A DNA stretch of 64,000 nt, taken from NCBI RefSeq assembly GCF_002443255.2, contig NW_019211456.1:39005042-39069041 (forward strand), given 5' to 3'. Below, one piece after another: positions 14,490 through 28,448 of the stretch. The position numbers were made by a program, and so were the translations under genes. Under the pieces are notes generated by a model. The model saw only the letters and a program-made list of their open reading frames with translations, did not search any database and had not been told where the DNA came from. The stretch is from Varroa destructor (Eukaryota; Arthropoda; Arachnida; Mesostigmata; Varroidae). Positions within the stretch are counted from its first letter, which is position 1, and every line of letters begins with the position of its first letter.

Positions 14490-14496
14490 CGCCCTC
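14490..14496 (-). promoter_or_regulatory. Shared upstream element GAGGGCG (copy 1)
   Basis: The minus strand reads CCTGAGGGCG. The G of GAGGGCG is 110 bases before the ATG and lies 16 bases upstream of the TATA-type box. Copies 2 and 3 have CCAGAGGGCG at 112 and 113 bases. The binding factor is unknown. Confidence 0.45.
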
Positions 14497-16764
14497 AGGC
14501 TAGGTCGGAGAGGGTCGAGGCTCTCGCAGCGCCCTACAAGGCGACGAGTCGACGTTTGACGCAGCCTAATTTGCCCAGCAGTAGCGATACCGCAGAAGAC
14601 TGCTATAGAACCGGGAAGTCAAGGATAGTCAATAACCGAGTAGGTCCACCAAAGTATTTCGACGTGCCTGATGTTGCCAATGTACTTGACAAGAGTTGGC
14701 TTATTTGGCTCAAACAAGCGTGCGATATTTTTGACCAACGCACAGAAGCCATGTGATTCTAACGTGAATTTGTGATACTAACCTAAAAAAGATATCACCG
14801 ACCGTTGACGTAAGGGTACTTTAATAAACAAGCCTAGCACTATTCTAAGTTAGCGTGACCATTTGTTAAATGAACATGTAACGTTTAGCATAAGGAATAA
14901 GTGATATCAATATATACCTCAGGGCTCTATTTTAATGGACGATATAGTCGATATAGACTTCATATAAACAATAAAAATAGTAAGCGTGTCAAAGGCAGCG
15001 TGTAAATCTATAAATGACTTTTTAAGAGCTCGGTCAAAAACGTCTCCTGGTGGGCGGGTTCATTTTCGCTTGACTCTCGCGGAGGTTAATATCAGTTCTA
15101 CACTGCGTATAAGCATCCGATGATGACTCGCTTGTGGGCTCACGGGTACCAGGACGATCGGGACACCAATATCGAATGTAATCATAGGATTCGTTACTTA
15201 ATGTAGATGAGTATTTGTGCTTTTACGTAAATATTGCACCCAGGTAAAAATAATTTCATTTATAGACGCTTTGAAAGTTATGAAATGATGCTCTTTAAGT
15301 AAATAGAATATGGCGAAATTTGAAGGGTAATACTTGATGAAAGATGTTTCTATTCAGTACTAAAATTTCAAATTTATACTTTTTGGATGCACTTGGAACC
15401 TTTACCAAACAAATATGAGAATTACGTCTAACAAGGGCTCCTCATCTGAGGGGCGAAAGGTATAAAATTGAACAAAGCGCGTACGGTAAGAACTTGTGAA
15501 ATCGATTAATTCCTAGAGTGGACTACAATGGACGACGTAGTAAAGGTCACGTTTATGTACGTAATTCAGTTTTCAGAAGTTCAGCAAGTTCTGTGATTAA
15601 AAAATGCAAACAACAAGCCGGGAATTAAAGTCAAAAATACCCTCAAAATTCTGACCGACGAAAACATTTTTGAACTCACGAGTACTATGTCCTGGTTCTT
15701 AAAGCCTTGGCTTATCCTCACATTTTTTGAAGATCTTTTTTACTAAAAGTAAAGCTGCGTTTAAAAAAACGTTAATGTACCAGCATCAACGATGGCAAAA
15801 TATATATATATTCATCCTCTAACTATTTGTTGGTAAAAAAGCTTCTTAGGCATTTGTAATTGGCTCTTCGTGCGAGCGTATTTAAATGATTTTATTTAAG
15901 TCAGGAACTTAGAACCGAATACGTTCTCCAGAACCCGTGAGAGCAGAATTAAGTAGATTCGCACGGTGGAGGTCCGAGCTAAAAGATCCTTTGCGAGAAA
16001 CTTTAATTTCAATGCTTTTCGCTTGGGGCTACCTTCTCCGCACGGCGACAGCGAAGTACTATTAATGACAAACGAAACCCCTTTTATTTACGCTGTTGTC
16101 AAGGCTCAAGAGTCGTATATATTAGATTCAAATAAGAGAAGCCACTGGATAACGACAACGAATATACCTAAGGACGTCCAAAATAAAAAAAGTTACGAAG
16201 AAGCGACAAGGCTTTTTTAGGATCAGCGAAGGCACAGTAAGTCAGGACGTTCTTGGAACGATCACCTCAAGGGAGAGATATCCTGATGTATTCGTTGATG
16301 ACGTTGCAGCTAACGACAGTGGCAGTTCCGGTGCGTACGAGGCAGCGCTTCCTCTTCCAGACAAGGAGAGGCACTTTCCGACAGCATAAAATCCTGAAGC
16401 TAACTTGTATTACGACTATACTGGTGCAACAATAACTAGTTACGAAACTATGGTATCCGTCTCGAGCATCTCCTGGACTATAGCTGCCACCTACTTTGCG
16501 TAGGCCAAGTCAACAATGTAGTATCTTCGCCTCTCGTGCGCCAAGGTAAACATTTCTATAAACGCGAGGCCACGTTTTCCCTTGTTGCTGATTCGTATTT
16601 GTCGAAAGGATTATTTCTATTGATTCGAAAAATTAATTACTAATATAATAATACTAAATAAATACTAGACTATATATACAGCATCGGAAAACGTATCTGA
16701 GTTTTGTCTAGATAGGAAAGAAAAAGGGTGTGGAAAACGGTTATGTAGACATGTATTAGTTGTT
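14497..16764. other. Intergenic between actin copy 1 and the DEG/ENaC gene
   Basis: No confident gene. About 14500-14760 is GC-richer and is the actin promoter flank. About 15000-15900 is AT-rich and empty. A candidate plus-strand terminal exon at 16221-16389 is listed separately. Confidence 0.45.
16221..16389 (+). CDS. Candidate terminal exon, unknown protein
   Basis: A T-rich acceptor (GCTTTTTTAG) precedes a 55-codon frame ending in TAA. It is rich in Asp/Ala/Ser/Gly (for example DVAANDSGSSGAYEAALP), and its GC content is above the flank. No upstream partner exon was found and no family is recognised. It would converge on the DEG/ENaC gene. It may well be a chance frame. Confidence 0.2.
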
Positions 16765-16770
16765 TTTATT
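16765..16770 (-). terminator. Polyadenylation signal AATAAA of the DEG/ENaC gene
   Basis: TTTATT on the plus strand, about 70 bases past the channel stop codon on the minus strand. Confidence 0.5.
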
Positions 16771-16837
16771 ACGACAGTATCAGTTCCGACATCTAAAGGG
16801 CGTATCCCTATCAGTAAATTTCAGAATTATGTATCGT

Positions 16838-19800
16838 TCAACTTTTTCTGTTAACTAAAACAAAACTTATATATTCGAGAGTATCCAACAGGGATAGTCC
16901 AACCCACATTCCTGCGTAGCCACCGAAAAGTCCAAGCAGCTCAATACTCTGCGGGTTTGTCACACCAAAAATAAAACCAAACAGTTATTGACTCAAATTA
17001 TGTACATCTGTATATTTACATGCACACGACAGCTGTCCTATAAAGGCGGATAAAAAAAAAACCTCATAAAATAATGTTCTTGTATAACACGAACCTCTGA
17101 TTATATCCTTGGTTAAAAATGGGACGGCTTATATTCATGATAAACTATAAAGTAAAAAATCATGCCAGAAATTGAGAATTACTAAAGAAAGAGTAGACAA
17201 CTGTTATATACGTTATGCGTTGTTCTAGCTAAACAAGCAGGGATTCATTTTTACTTCCAGCAGGTAGGTGTCAACAACTGATTCGTTCTTATGAAATACG
17301 TAAGATATTTTTTGATAGCCGTAAGTGTTGAGTTGTTGATCAGTACCCCCTAGGTACGTATCCGGTTTTTGTTAGTTGTTGATATGGCCGTATTTCGTGT
17401 CATTTGATTTAGAACTCTCATCAGAACAATGCCTGTACTACCAAACAAGCTCAACTATGAAGTACATTACTCGAGGCTATTTCGTACTAGCCAGAGTTTT
17501 GTTGTTAAAAGCACTCCATTAAAGTGTTTATTCCAAGATACGTTTTTCCTTTTTTTTCAGGCACATTCTGATATGACCGTGTTAATCCCATACGGCAAAT
17601 TCTTTTGACAGTAGGTAGCTATTATGTTGACGAAATGAGCATTAAGACGCGATTGGCATTACGTACCGACAATTTTTGCTGCTCCTCGGTGATTTCGATT
17701 CTATCCGAGTAGAACTCGAGATGTAAACGATATCCATTTTCACGTTCCGTTAAATTTTCATCCGCCCCCATCTCATTTGACGCGTATTCCAAGCCCCGAA
17801 CGGACCAAACCTTAATATCATATGAGACGTCCCTATAGTATATCAAACGGAGGGGTACCATTATGAACTATACGCAATATGAACCAGCAAGGAGATGTTA
17901 ATGAATACATCTTCAGCTGTGACATACCGGCAGTGGATGTTGCATTGTCGTGTGCAGCGGGCAACGACATCCGAGTTCGATATTTGTTGGAAACATTTGA
18001 CTGAAACATCAACGTCATATATAGAAAATAACATATGTTTTATATTCTGAACCATCCTTTAAGATGTTAGATAAAGGAACAAAGTGGCCAACCTTCTATG
18101 CTCTTGTCGTGCTATAAACACCAACAGATTCCAGAATAGCATACATATGACAGTTTCTATTCTAGAAACGTTATCAAGCGTCCAAACAAACGTATTAGAG
18201 GCAAGAAAGAGCTTAATCAACTTCGATTGAACACTCGACCAGCAGTAAACAGGTATCGCTCCATTGGAAATGCATGGAGCGCTAAAACAGATTTTACTTT
18301 CGCTCGGTTAGAATGATCCTATCACCAGCGTTTTCTCCCATGCAGCGTGGTTTTCTAAGTTTAGTAAACACAACCAAGTGAAATTACCTATTGCCTGGGG
18401 CTTATTTTAGGAGAAGCACAATAACTGTCCAGTTTGGATTACGCTTTTTATTTTATCTGTGCACTACGCTTCTGTGTAAAATCACAGAAACGTATGTACA
18501 CATAAGTACCTACATGTTAGGGGTATGTTGCACATGACGTCTGCACTGACGACTGTTTCGGCGAACTCGTGTAAGTTTAGCGCACATCCACAAAGTTCAA
18601 TCTCTTCACGGATCATACATTTCTGAGCGCAATATTCCCTACTTTCTTGACCAAAAAACGCCGGGCCAAACCTTTCATAAGTACGGCAGTCGGATTGAAA
18701 CGGATATCGTAGCCTTTCCGTCACCAACTGAAAATAGAGAAACGTAGATGCGTGAGTAATACGATAGAAAACAGATAAATCGACAATGCGGAAGCGATCT
18801 TTTTTTCGCGTCAGTTAGTCTTCATCGCTGATTCATCAAAGTGAATACTATCGTTCTAAAATTATCTAGTGTTAGCAAGAAAAGTCGACTCTTCACCGTC
18901 TCTTTGTTTGAAAATTCAATCAAAGAAGATTACAATTCAATTTATATATTGCAGTGCGCATACGATTTCACAGAGCGTTTTGCCGCGCAAAACATTTCGC
19001 TTGTTTTTAAAATATGGTTTTTATTTTTTTAAATTTGCTAACGTATTTCCATATTTTTAAAAGCCATTAGATATCTGGCATCAAAAAGAATTAACTTTTC
19101 TCTATATATATATATATATATATATATTTTTATAAGTCATTCACAGTAAAACTTTTGCAAGTTATTTTACTAATAGTATATAAACTATGATTAAGCGATC
19201 TTTTTTAACCTTTTCGGATATCACATCTACAGTATAGGCAACCTAGGCTCCCAAAAAGATCGAGACATCTTTTAAGTAAAAATTCCATTATACAGGAGCT
19301 GCTTTAGATCGTTGTCAGAACTAAAGTTGCCTACTTACCATCATTTGGTTAGTGAAACGGATCTGCCAATATTGCCCTTTTGCTTGTCAAATGCCAAAAG
19401 TTACAATTCTAAAGAAAATATCATCAGATTTGGAAGAAAAGAACCGAAATAGTTTCTATAGGCAGGATATTATGTGAGGCAACGCATACGCTAAGAAAGT
19501 TTGTTCTTTCCTGCAGCGATGCACATGTTTTCTATAGAATTTTTTAGCCGAATTTGAAATTAGATCAAAAGGCGAACCTTAGCTTCGAGCACCATAAATT
19601 TATCGAATATTTAAATAGTGATAACGTTCATTCAATGGTAGGCCGATACGATCACAACGAAAAGTTATAAAATTATAGCTAAAATATATTGTTTTAAGTG
19701 CTCCTGGAGAAGTACCGACATTGCCAATATTGTCCAACTATTGCCAATGATGCTATTATGTTGAAAGCAGAAAATTCGCATTATTTAAATCGATAATAAA

Positions 19801-20493
19801 TTTTCCAGCCAATCAAAAAAATACTCTGATTTGCCGATTGCGTATTTAAGACGGGGGATCAATTGAGCCCTAACTTTTCTTCTACACTGTCGACGAGCTG
19901 AGTCACTATTGGAAAAAGACGTCCAATATAACCACGGCCCTGCATTTTATTAGAACGTAAGGCGACTCAATTCCGCGATCGAATTGATCGCAGTCTAAGT
20001 GAATGTGTATACTTACCTGCCGTACACCAATACGCAAAGTTCTGCCAGTGGGCAACTCAACATCGGGTTGTCGTGATGGAGTGGAACTTCCTGGACCCTG
20101 CACGAAGACTGCTGTATCCATCGTATCTGAGGCCAAACGCATTGCTCGAGATGGGTTCCACTGCGAGTATAAATCTAGTCCTAAACGAGATCAGAACAGG
20201 TCGAAATTATAACTAGTTTATTATTCGATATTGCGGCAATGAAAAAAATGATATAGTACTCTTGTAGATAAAAACCAATATTTTACGATCGGCACCGTCG
20301 TCAAGTGGGTCAGTTGATCATATGGAAAAAGCCTCAACACTGACTTACTATATGACCAGATGTCGTTGCACTGGTGAAACGGATGAAGCTTTGGGAGAAA
20401 CTGCACAACATCCAACATGTAGCACTGAGCGCGGGGCTGCCGAAAATACGACGGTTTTATGCTATGACGTAAAAATCAGATCATTGACATAGC

Positions 20494-20526
<33 letters not shown>

Positions 20527-21917
20527 GACAATGCCTGTATGACTATCCTTTGACACTTCTAATACACCGTGCTATGGCAATGAGATGAACTACTTTTTCT
20601 TAATGAGCCTGTACTTGCTATGGTTTCCCTAGGCGACTATTACTTTTGTATCAATCATTGTACCAGTCATGAAAAAATGGTTGATATGTTTCATTAGACA
20701 AAACACAGCCGTAATCCATTATAGAGTCTTACTGTACGACCGTAGCTAGACATACTAAGTAGTGGCAGTCCACAGGTAACTATAGTTAGGTAGGTGTACT
20801 TACAAGTCTGAGCAATCAAAGCTGGGACATTTCGACGACACCATCTTACATGAGAATAGATCACGGGCTGCGAATCGCATGAGATGTCTCATAGTGGCAT
20901 TGTTTTGAAAGTGATAGAATCCGATCGTGATCATCTGAATAAAATGTTCGATTCGAACTTAAGCCACAATACTGGACAGAAACTTAAGGCTTAAACAACA
21001 CAAGACGAGAACAACGCAAAACTCTAAGTTCTGCTGCACCGTCAAGTGGTCCTACTATGGCAAACGTTCTATCCAAGCAACGTTTATTTACACTGATTAT
21101 TAAGGCTGAACTCGATGGCCGCATAAATCGCCATATTTGTTCTACTGATCGATTCATGTGTATGATATTTATCGGGTTGCCGAGATACACCATAGAAAAA
21201 TTAAGTTAACTAGTTTTCCGAGCTATCGATCGTTTCGATGAGCAACTTGCCGATGCTCGTCGTTGAAACTGATTCCGATCTGAGTTTTAGTGAATTTAGG
21301 AAATAAGTTTTACTGCAGTTACTTGAGAATATCAAAATAACATTGATCTATACCTGACCCATAGAAGTGCATACGCGGGGATCGGATTTGCAGTATTTTG
21401 TCTGAAAATATTCGTTACGACAAGCGTCATTACGTACTACTTAGAACGTTTCGAAATACTTCCGAGGCTCTCGAGCGATGATTTTTTCCTAATTTAATTA
21501 TACCATTACATATACGGGCATCTATCGAATGGCCTGCTAGAAATCTCTAGTTTATAAATGATAACCAGAGGTGTCTCAAAACATTCTTCTTAAATTTGAC
21601 AAACTAGTTAAAGTTACCTGCGAATCAACCCAAATATCAGGGCAGACTGTCACCGATGGAAAAAGCAATTTATTCGAGCCTCTGCTATCGTAAACGACCA
21701 CTTCATACGGGTATTCAAAAAAAGCTTCAAATGACTTCAGTGATTGGTACATTAATCCACAAAGACACACAATGGCGATAAGTGACCATCTGATGTAATG
21801 GCACAAGGCGCTCCACCCAGGGAAGCGATTAACGATAAAAGAACGAGGGTTCAGCCGTGATATGCCACGCTTAGTGGCCATCGATGAAACCTTCGTACGC
21901 CGAAAGCGGTCAGACAT
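16838..21917 (-). CDS. DEG/ENaC (pickpocket-like) amiloride-sensitive sodium channel subunit, 9 exons, complete
   Basis: A plasma-membrane cation channel subunit with two membrane segments and a large extracellular domain; family members act as trimers in mechano-, acid- or peptide-sensing. Exons in order: 21917-21618, 21401-21354, 20934-20804, 20461-20349, 20180-20017, 18727-18514, 18000-17928, 17832-17667 and 16948-16838. All are GT-AG; phases 0,0,2,1,0,1,2,0 match at every join; 1320 nt, 439 aa. TM1 is about residues 41-60, followed by FPSVTVC, the family post-TM1 motif. The ectodomain has DLFSC...C...C, AQCYMLD, RLRYPFQSDC, YCAQKC, CGC and C...C...C...C motifs in family order. TM2 holds LFGGYAGMWVGLSLL, with GLS (420-422) as the G-x-S selectivity filter. 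Oddities: 439 aa is short for the family; the conserved His-Gly before TM1 reads Pro-Gly; the 48-nt exon 2 is phase-symmetric. An in-frame ATG at 21944 is an alternative start. Confidence 0.88.
16949..17666 (-). other. Last intron of the DEG/ENaC gene
   Basis: Donor TTGTCG/GTACGT to acceptor CCCGCAG, phase 0. AT-rich. I see nothing else in it. Confidence 0.7.
18001..18513 (-). other. Intron between DEG/ENaC exons 6 and 7
   Basis: Donor ACAT/GTAGGT to acceptor GATGTTTCAG, phase 1. A downstream donor (GTACTT) would break the phase. Nothing else seen. Confidence 0.65.
18728..20016 (-). other. Longest DEG/ENaC intron (1.29 kb)
   Basis: Donor CGGCAG/GTAAGT to acceptor CTCTATTTTCAG, phase 0. It contains a (TA)n tract at 19103-19127. 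Short open frames inside are AT-rich and featureless. Confidence 0.7.
19103..19127. repeat. (TA)n microsatellite
   Basis: About twelve TA units within the longest DEG/ENaC intron. Confidence 0.95.
20494..20522. repeat. (TA)n microsatellite
   Basis: About fourteen TA units in the third intron of the DEG/ENaC gene, just upstream (in gene sense) of the fourth exon. Confidence 0.95.
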
Positions 21918-23845
21918 TTTGGTACCTGTCCAAAACGTTAACATACATAATTGAAAATAACAATGATTCTAGCACGCAGTAATTTCATAGGAACTTCCCA
22001 TTCCAAAGCATTGCTGAGGAAAAGATAATCTAAACATAGAAACATTGTAAAATACCTGAAAGGCTAATAGGTGGGTTTAAGCAAATGGGCAACTAGTTTG
22101 TAACAATTAGAACTTACCTATCGGGCTTCCAGTAGCACTCTAATGCTCACGTGTTTAAGTTTATGAATATAACAAAGAGATTCAATGAAACAATGTCGCC
22201 TATTGTCCGTACACTGCTGCCTCATTAGAGACTGAGGCATAAAGGGTCCAACCTATCGAACGATATAAATTAGTATTCGGCTCGGTCCTTGACTGGTGAA
22301 ACAAAGATTAATTGATAAAAGTTACGAAGCATGTTGACAAATGTATGGAAAATGATATTAAACCATGGCTAATTGTAAAACCACGCAAGTCTCACAACAA
22401 CTTCGTTTGCCATAACTTCATTAATATTAGACGTGTACTTCAAATAGATATTGATGTTTTGATGCGAAACATCAGAACACAAAAACGTACTCCATTATTT
22501 GTGGGCTGTAGATTTTTGTTATGATAAGATTATTAGTAACGCATAGCCAATTCTTGCAAAAGTAGGCTCCATGTCATTGTTCGCCAGAAATAGTTTCAAA
22601 CGCGTCCTTTAGAAGAGCATCATCTTTTCCGTGAGATTTGGTTGTCTGCCGATTGAGACAGCTATGCAGGGTGTGCGTCTTATTAGGTGCACAGCTATCC
22701 AAGCTCAATCAAAGCTTTTCTAATTTAGATGATAAAAAAATGGCCACTTTTTCAATTTCCACATTCAGCCTTTATGGACATAACGGTGGAATGGAACTAA
22801 TTGATCTTCTGCCTTGTTTTAAATACGAAGCTAAGGTAATCTAAACTTAAGTTACAATTCATTATACCCAGCTAGCCAGAACACGTCGATAATATTTCGT
22901 CACTTTTCGATTTTGTATATTACACAAAGTTATATGAAATATGTGAAATATATTAGTCATTTTTAAATCAACCATCTACGTCTAAAACATTTGTTTAATC
23001 ACGATCTAAGTAATATGTAACAGCAGCAGGTAATTCTAGTTTCAACCAGTTATTCCTACTTATAAACAGAGCTGATAGACCTACAGAGAAGTGAAGCTCG
23101 GTAAGAACCTGACGACATAGAAAGAATGCTTGTTTTGAACTCCCGAACTGTATATACAGAGAGACCCGTAGAAAAAAGGCACGGTGTCAGAGATCTCATC
23201 GGAGAGGCCAGCGCAGATTAAGTCTGTTTTGCGAATCTTGGATGATGACGAGGCCTACCGGCCCTACAGACATTCCTCTCATTGCTTTCGCAGCCCTTTC
23301 GCCCACACGCCCAGACCCTACTGGTTCTTAACAGCCAACGCTCAAAACGGCTGAATAGCGCGCCCGTGGCTGGAAAAAGGCTATCGTCCCATCGCCCTAT
23401 TAGGCTGTAGAAGCCGGCCACTCGAGACGTTCTCATCACTCATAGCTTCTGAGAAAAAGATAATTTGTTGATCTGTTCCCACCTTAGCCGACACACAAAC
23501 CTAGAGCGGAAAAATGTACAGCTCAAAATGATCAGATCAGTATATCTGACGGCTATGAAAACACAAACAAATTGAACAATGCCAAAAATAGACAGACCAT
23601 TTTATCTAGACATAGAGAGCGCTATGGGTAAGTTTGGAACGGTAGGATCTTATCTAAACTTAAAACGCCTAGTAGAATAAAAATATCGTAATATAAAATG
23701 ATCCGTGAACACATGTTTGCTGCTACTCGTGTTCTTATACAATGCGATGACTTGTCTTTTATATTTTATCTAAATCTTACAATACATTACCTATAGCTAT
23801 TTTAAGTAAAGAGTCAACGCCTAAAGATGGAACGCGCAGATTTTC
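21918..23845. other. Intergenic upstream of the DEG/ENaC gene
   Basis: No gene recognised. The start of this stretch, in minus-strand sense, is the 5' flank of the channel gene; a possible acceptor TTGGACAG just before the ATG hints at a 5'UTR intron. A GC-richer patch at about 23200-23440 has no recognisable coding content. Confidence 0.45.
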
Positions 23846-23851
23846 TTTATT
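23846..23851 (-). terminator. Polyadenylation signal AATAAA of actin copy 2
   Basis: TTTATT on the plus strand, about 237 bases beyond the actin stop on the minus strand. Confidence 0.5.
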
Positions 23852-24087
23852 GACCTAGCCCTCCATTGACGTTAAATGGGCCTTTCAACAACGTGCAACA
23901 AGCGTGCAAACGATAAAGAGATATAGAAACTGTAAGCACGTATCCAACGTACTGCTTGCGTGCGATGGCGCAGATGGCAGACAACAGTTGCGGTCGAGTG
24001 TTGCGGACAACTGGTGCGCCAATGTGATGCGGCTTCGACGGTATACATTCAGTGTGACTTGATGATCTGAAGCTGTGACGAATATGT

Positions 24088-25305
<1,218 letters not shown>

Positions 25306-25323
25306 TTAAGTACTGCAACAAAA

Positions 25324-25330
25324 CGCCCTC
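25324..25330 (-). promoter_or_regulatory. Shared upstream element GAGGGCG (copy 2)
   Basis: The minus strand reads CCAGAGGGCG, the same ten bases as upstream of copy 3, and its position is 112 bases before the ATG. Confidence 0.45.
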
Positions 25331-28280
25331 TGGCGGACCTAGTAGCCCTCCCACTAAGACAAAAATGGGCCCTGCATTCCTCGAATTCGAAGACATGCTG
25401 GAAGTTTTGGGCAGTATTATGACCATTTTTTGCTAACACTGATCGGCAGCCAGCCGATTAGAGGTAACTAACACCCTTGCAACGACTAACCAGTTCTGCA
25501 ATGTAATAATTCCTGAACTCAAACGTGTTGTCAAACGGTGGTCTAGTAAACGTGGCTTTCGTAAATCTCACATAGGGTTTCGTCAATCATGAAGAGTGCA
25601 ACGTACATCACCATTCCGTAACCTTACTGCAACGGTCATAATACGAGCGTTGTGCAAGTGTTTAGATATTTTCGGATCTACTGGAAGCGGATGCTAGATA
25701 CTTTGGTTAACATGCTAGATTAGATCAATGAGAACCGCCGAATCCGTTAAGATGTCGGATTAGCGTTAGACTAAATCGATGCTTTTTTTCTCTCCATAAT
25801 TGTAACCCATAAAGGCACTGGTACAAACACGCGCCCACGGCTCAAAGGATAACCGATAAACTTTAAGCAATTCATGGCACACTTCAAGACAAGTTAAGTG
25901 CAGCACACCGGCGGTTCTATTTTTTTGATTTAACTTTTTGTCTAGATGCGATTTCTCAACTAGGATAAGCGTACATGTTTCGAAAAATATTAGGAGTGTT
26001 CGTAGAATGTTTGTTACGAATTAGTGCACCATCATAATAAGTTTTCTTTCCGGCAAAGACGGCATAACAAATTTCGGATGCATACTTACTGATACGATCG
26101 TAGTGTATAATGGAAGCGGTAACAATGTTACTTAGCTGAATTGCACAGCTACGCCCTTATCTCAGTTTTTTCTCGCTTAGGAGGCTACGTTTTTAAAAAA
26201 TAACATATATTTTACCTTTTAGTATAGCGAGGCATATAGCAAGACATGCAAATATAGTTTCTTAAGTATTCTAATTATATATGTATATATCTAGAGAACA
26301 ATTGTGGTGAAGTACGCGCATTACGAAGGCCTTTGATAGGACGGACAAACATCCAATCATAGAAACGTAGGCATCACCGATCTCCACTTGGCGTCTAGCG
26401 AAAACTCTGTATTTGCCAAAAAATAAAAGAAAACTTAGTTGGGCACGAAACTCCAGTGCTAATTATCCAACGAGGACACGCCATTTCCGAAAATGACAGT
26501 TCACGATTCAGCGAAGCGGTTAGCATAAATTTCTGTCTGTTCAATCTCAAGACGTTCTATAGGCACTAATAACCGTAATAATTATAACAAGCTTGTTAAT
26601 TTGAAACTCATCAGAACACCAACCCTCAGGAATATGTATGCCTCAATCCGAGTATACCATGACACCTATCAAGTGCCTAAAGACGACTTAAAATACGGCT
26701 AAATTAATATTTTGGACATATCGTATAAAAATGCTACATATACGCTGATTTCAATACTAGTTAATTAAGATTATCTATTTGACTGTGTTTTGCTTCTCAA
26801 ACTTTGCCAGCAGCTCAGGCTGTCATGATACCTATAAAGGCAAGGCGCTCTACGTAGTTCACAGGCGCCTCCAAACACTTTCAGCAGCGGTGTGGTGGTG
26901 TACGCAAGCTTCCTTGCAGCTTGCGCAGATACAAGCTGCCGGCCAAGCGTCTAAAACCTGCCATAGGTTTTTATAGAACAAGCGACCTCGTTTAGTTGTC
27001 TGCCTGTAAACGTACAAGTGGTACGTTGCCCCTGAGCGCAGTTTTATGTGATTTCTACGAGGATAGTCTTAACTATCAAATATGACCGGGTGTAACAGTA
27101 GTATTAACACGGATTTATCAGTAATGTCGCTATAGCCTTCGTCGTATTATTTTAATTTTTTCAACCTAATACGTAGTAACACATTTTTATATAGTTTTCA
27201 CTAAATTACATTAAGTTAATGCGACGGCAATTTTTTTTTCTTAATGCAGGTATATCTGTTAGCCCAACAGGCCTGAACAGAGCATTGCCCAAAACGCTCC
27301 GCCAGACCACCCGAACAATCACCTCTCATACCTAGCTTCAATTGCCAAAAACCAGCATGACGGTGCGCTTTTTTTTTACCTGCGTTCTTCGTCCTTTTGT
27401 CGAAAGCCGTTAAACCGACTGACTAGTAGAGACTCGGGTCGCGAGTAGAGGTATGGTAGGTTAGTGAGGTAGAAATCAAAGGTCGATAGGTTCAAAATAG
27501 CTATTACAGTATATATACACCCAGGGTGAAGTTGTCCATCTGTTAAATCTGTTATCAGGCGGATGACTATTTTTCCTGTTAGTTTCTTCCCTTAAGTTAG
27601 GAGACTGAGTGATATGTAGGTAAACAGTGGAGCGTGAATAAATTCAACGGATCCAGACTTAAATTGACTTGAAATGTCTACAACAATAAATTTTCGTACT
27701 ATGGAGGCTACATATCAGGTTGTGAGGTTTTACTTATTGGTGGTAGGAGTTGGCTTAGGGAGCGGTTAGAGGAGTCCAGGAGAACAGCATGACTTAGATT
27801 TTAACCAAAAATTTACGATCATAACTGCACAAATTAACAAGAAAACCTATAACGATCCCAAATTTTGCAATGTTCCTCAGTTGCTAATGCCGGCTTGTCA
27901 CCTATTGACGGCCAGCGACCTGCAAATATTTCCCTACTGCTATACGTACATAGGAGAAAACGTAATCATGACATGGAGAGCTTATAAATACACCGAGAGA
28001 GCAATTGAAGCAAGAAGTTTGGCCCTGCAAACAATAAATAAAACTTTTGTAACTGACCAGGTACCTACCTCGTTAGCGGGTCAATTATTCTGCCACAATG
28101 CTGATCATTTGTAGAACACTGTTTCGGATTCTACGGCCGATATAGCCATTAAATATTGCTTCAAACGGTAGACTCTTCGTAAAACAAAACTATGTACACA
28201 CTCGGTCTTTCGAATGTAGACTATCTCACGTATTTCTAAGCCTGGTAGGCAAACACGTTGTTAATGCATCAAGAAAATTT

Positions 28281-28298
28281 CTATCTATCTATCTATCT
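28281..28298. repeat. (CTAT)n microsatellite
   Basis: Four and a half tandem CTAT units. Confidence 0.9.
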
Positions 28299-28409
28299 AA
28301 AGAACCTTTTTCTTATGTTATTTTTAAAGTCTTTTTATTGTCTAAAGAAGCCTGCGTGTACAGATTTCAGCGTAAGTAGTCAGTGCTGTTAGTTTTAGTT
28401 TGTAATAAG

Positions 28410-28448
28410 CCTTTGATTTTCTACGAATCAAAGGTATTTAAAATACCT
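28410..28448. repeat. Adjacent palindromes with inverted TCF/LEF-like motifs
   Basis: CCTTTGATT and AATCAAAGG form a 9-bp inverted repeat with a 7-base spacer. A second palindrome, AGGTATTTAAAATACCT, overlaps the end of the first. AATCAAAGG fits the TCF/LEF consensus on each strand. Function is not shown. Confidence 0.5.

Noticed and set aside
20984..21193. Minus-strand frame inside the second DEG/ENaC intron
   Set aside because: The channel exons join in phase without it, and its translation has no channel motif.
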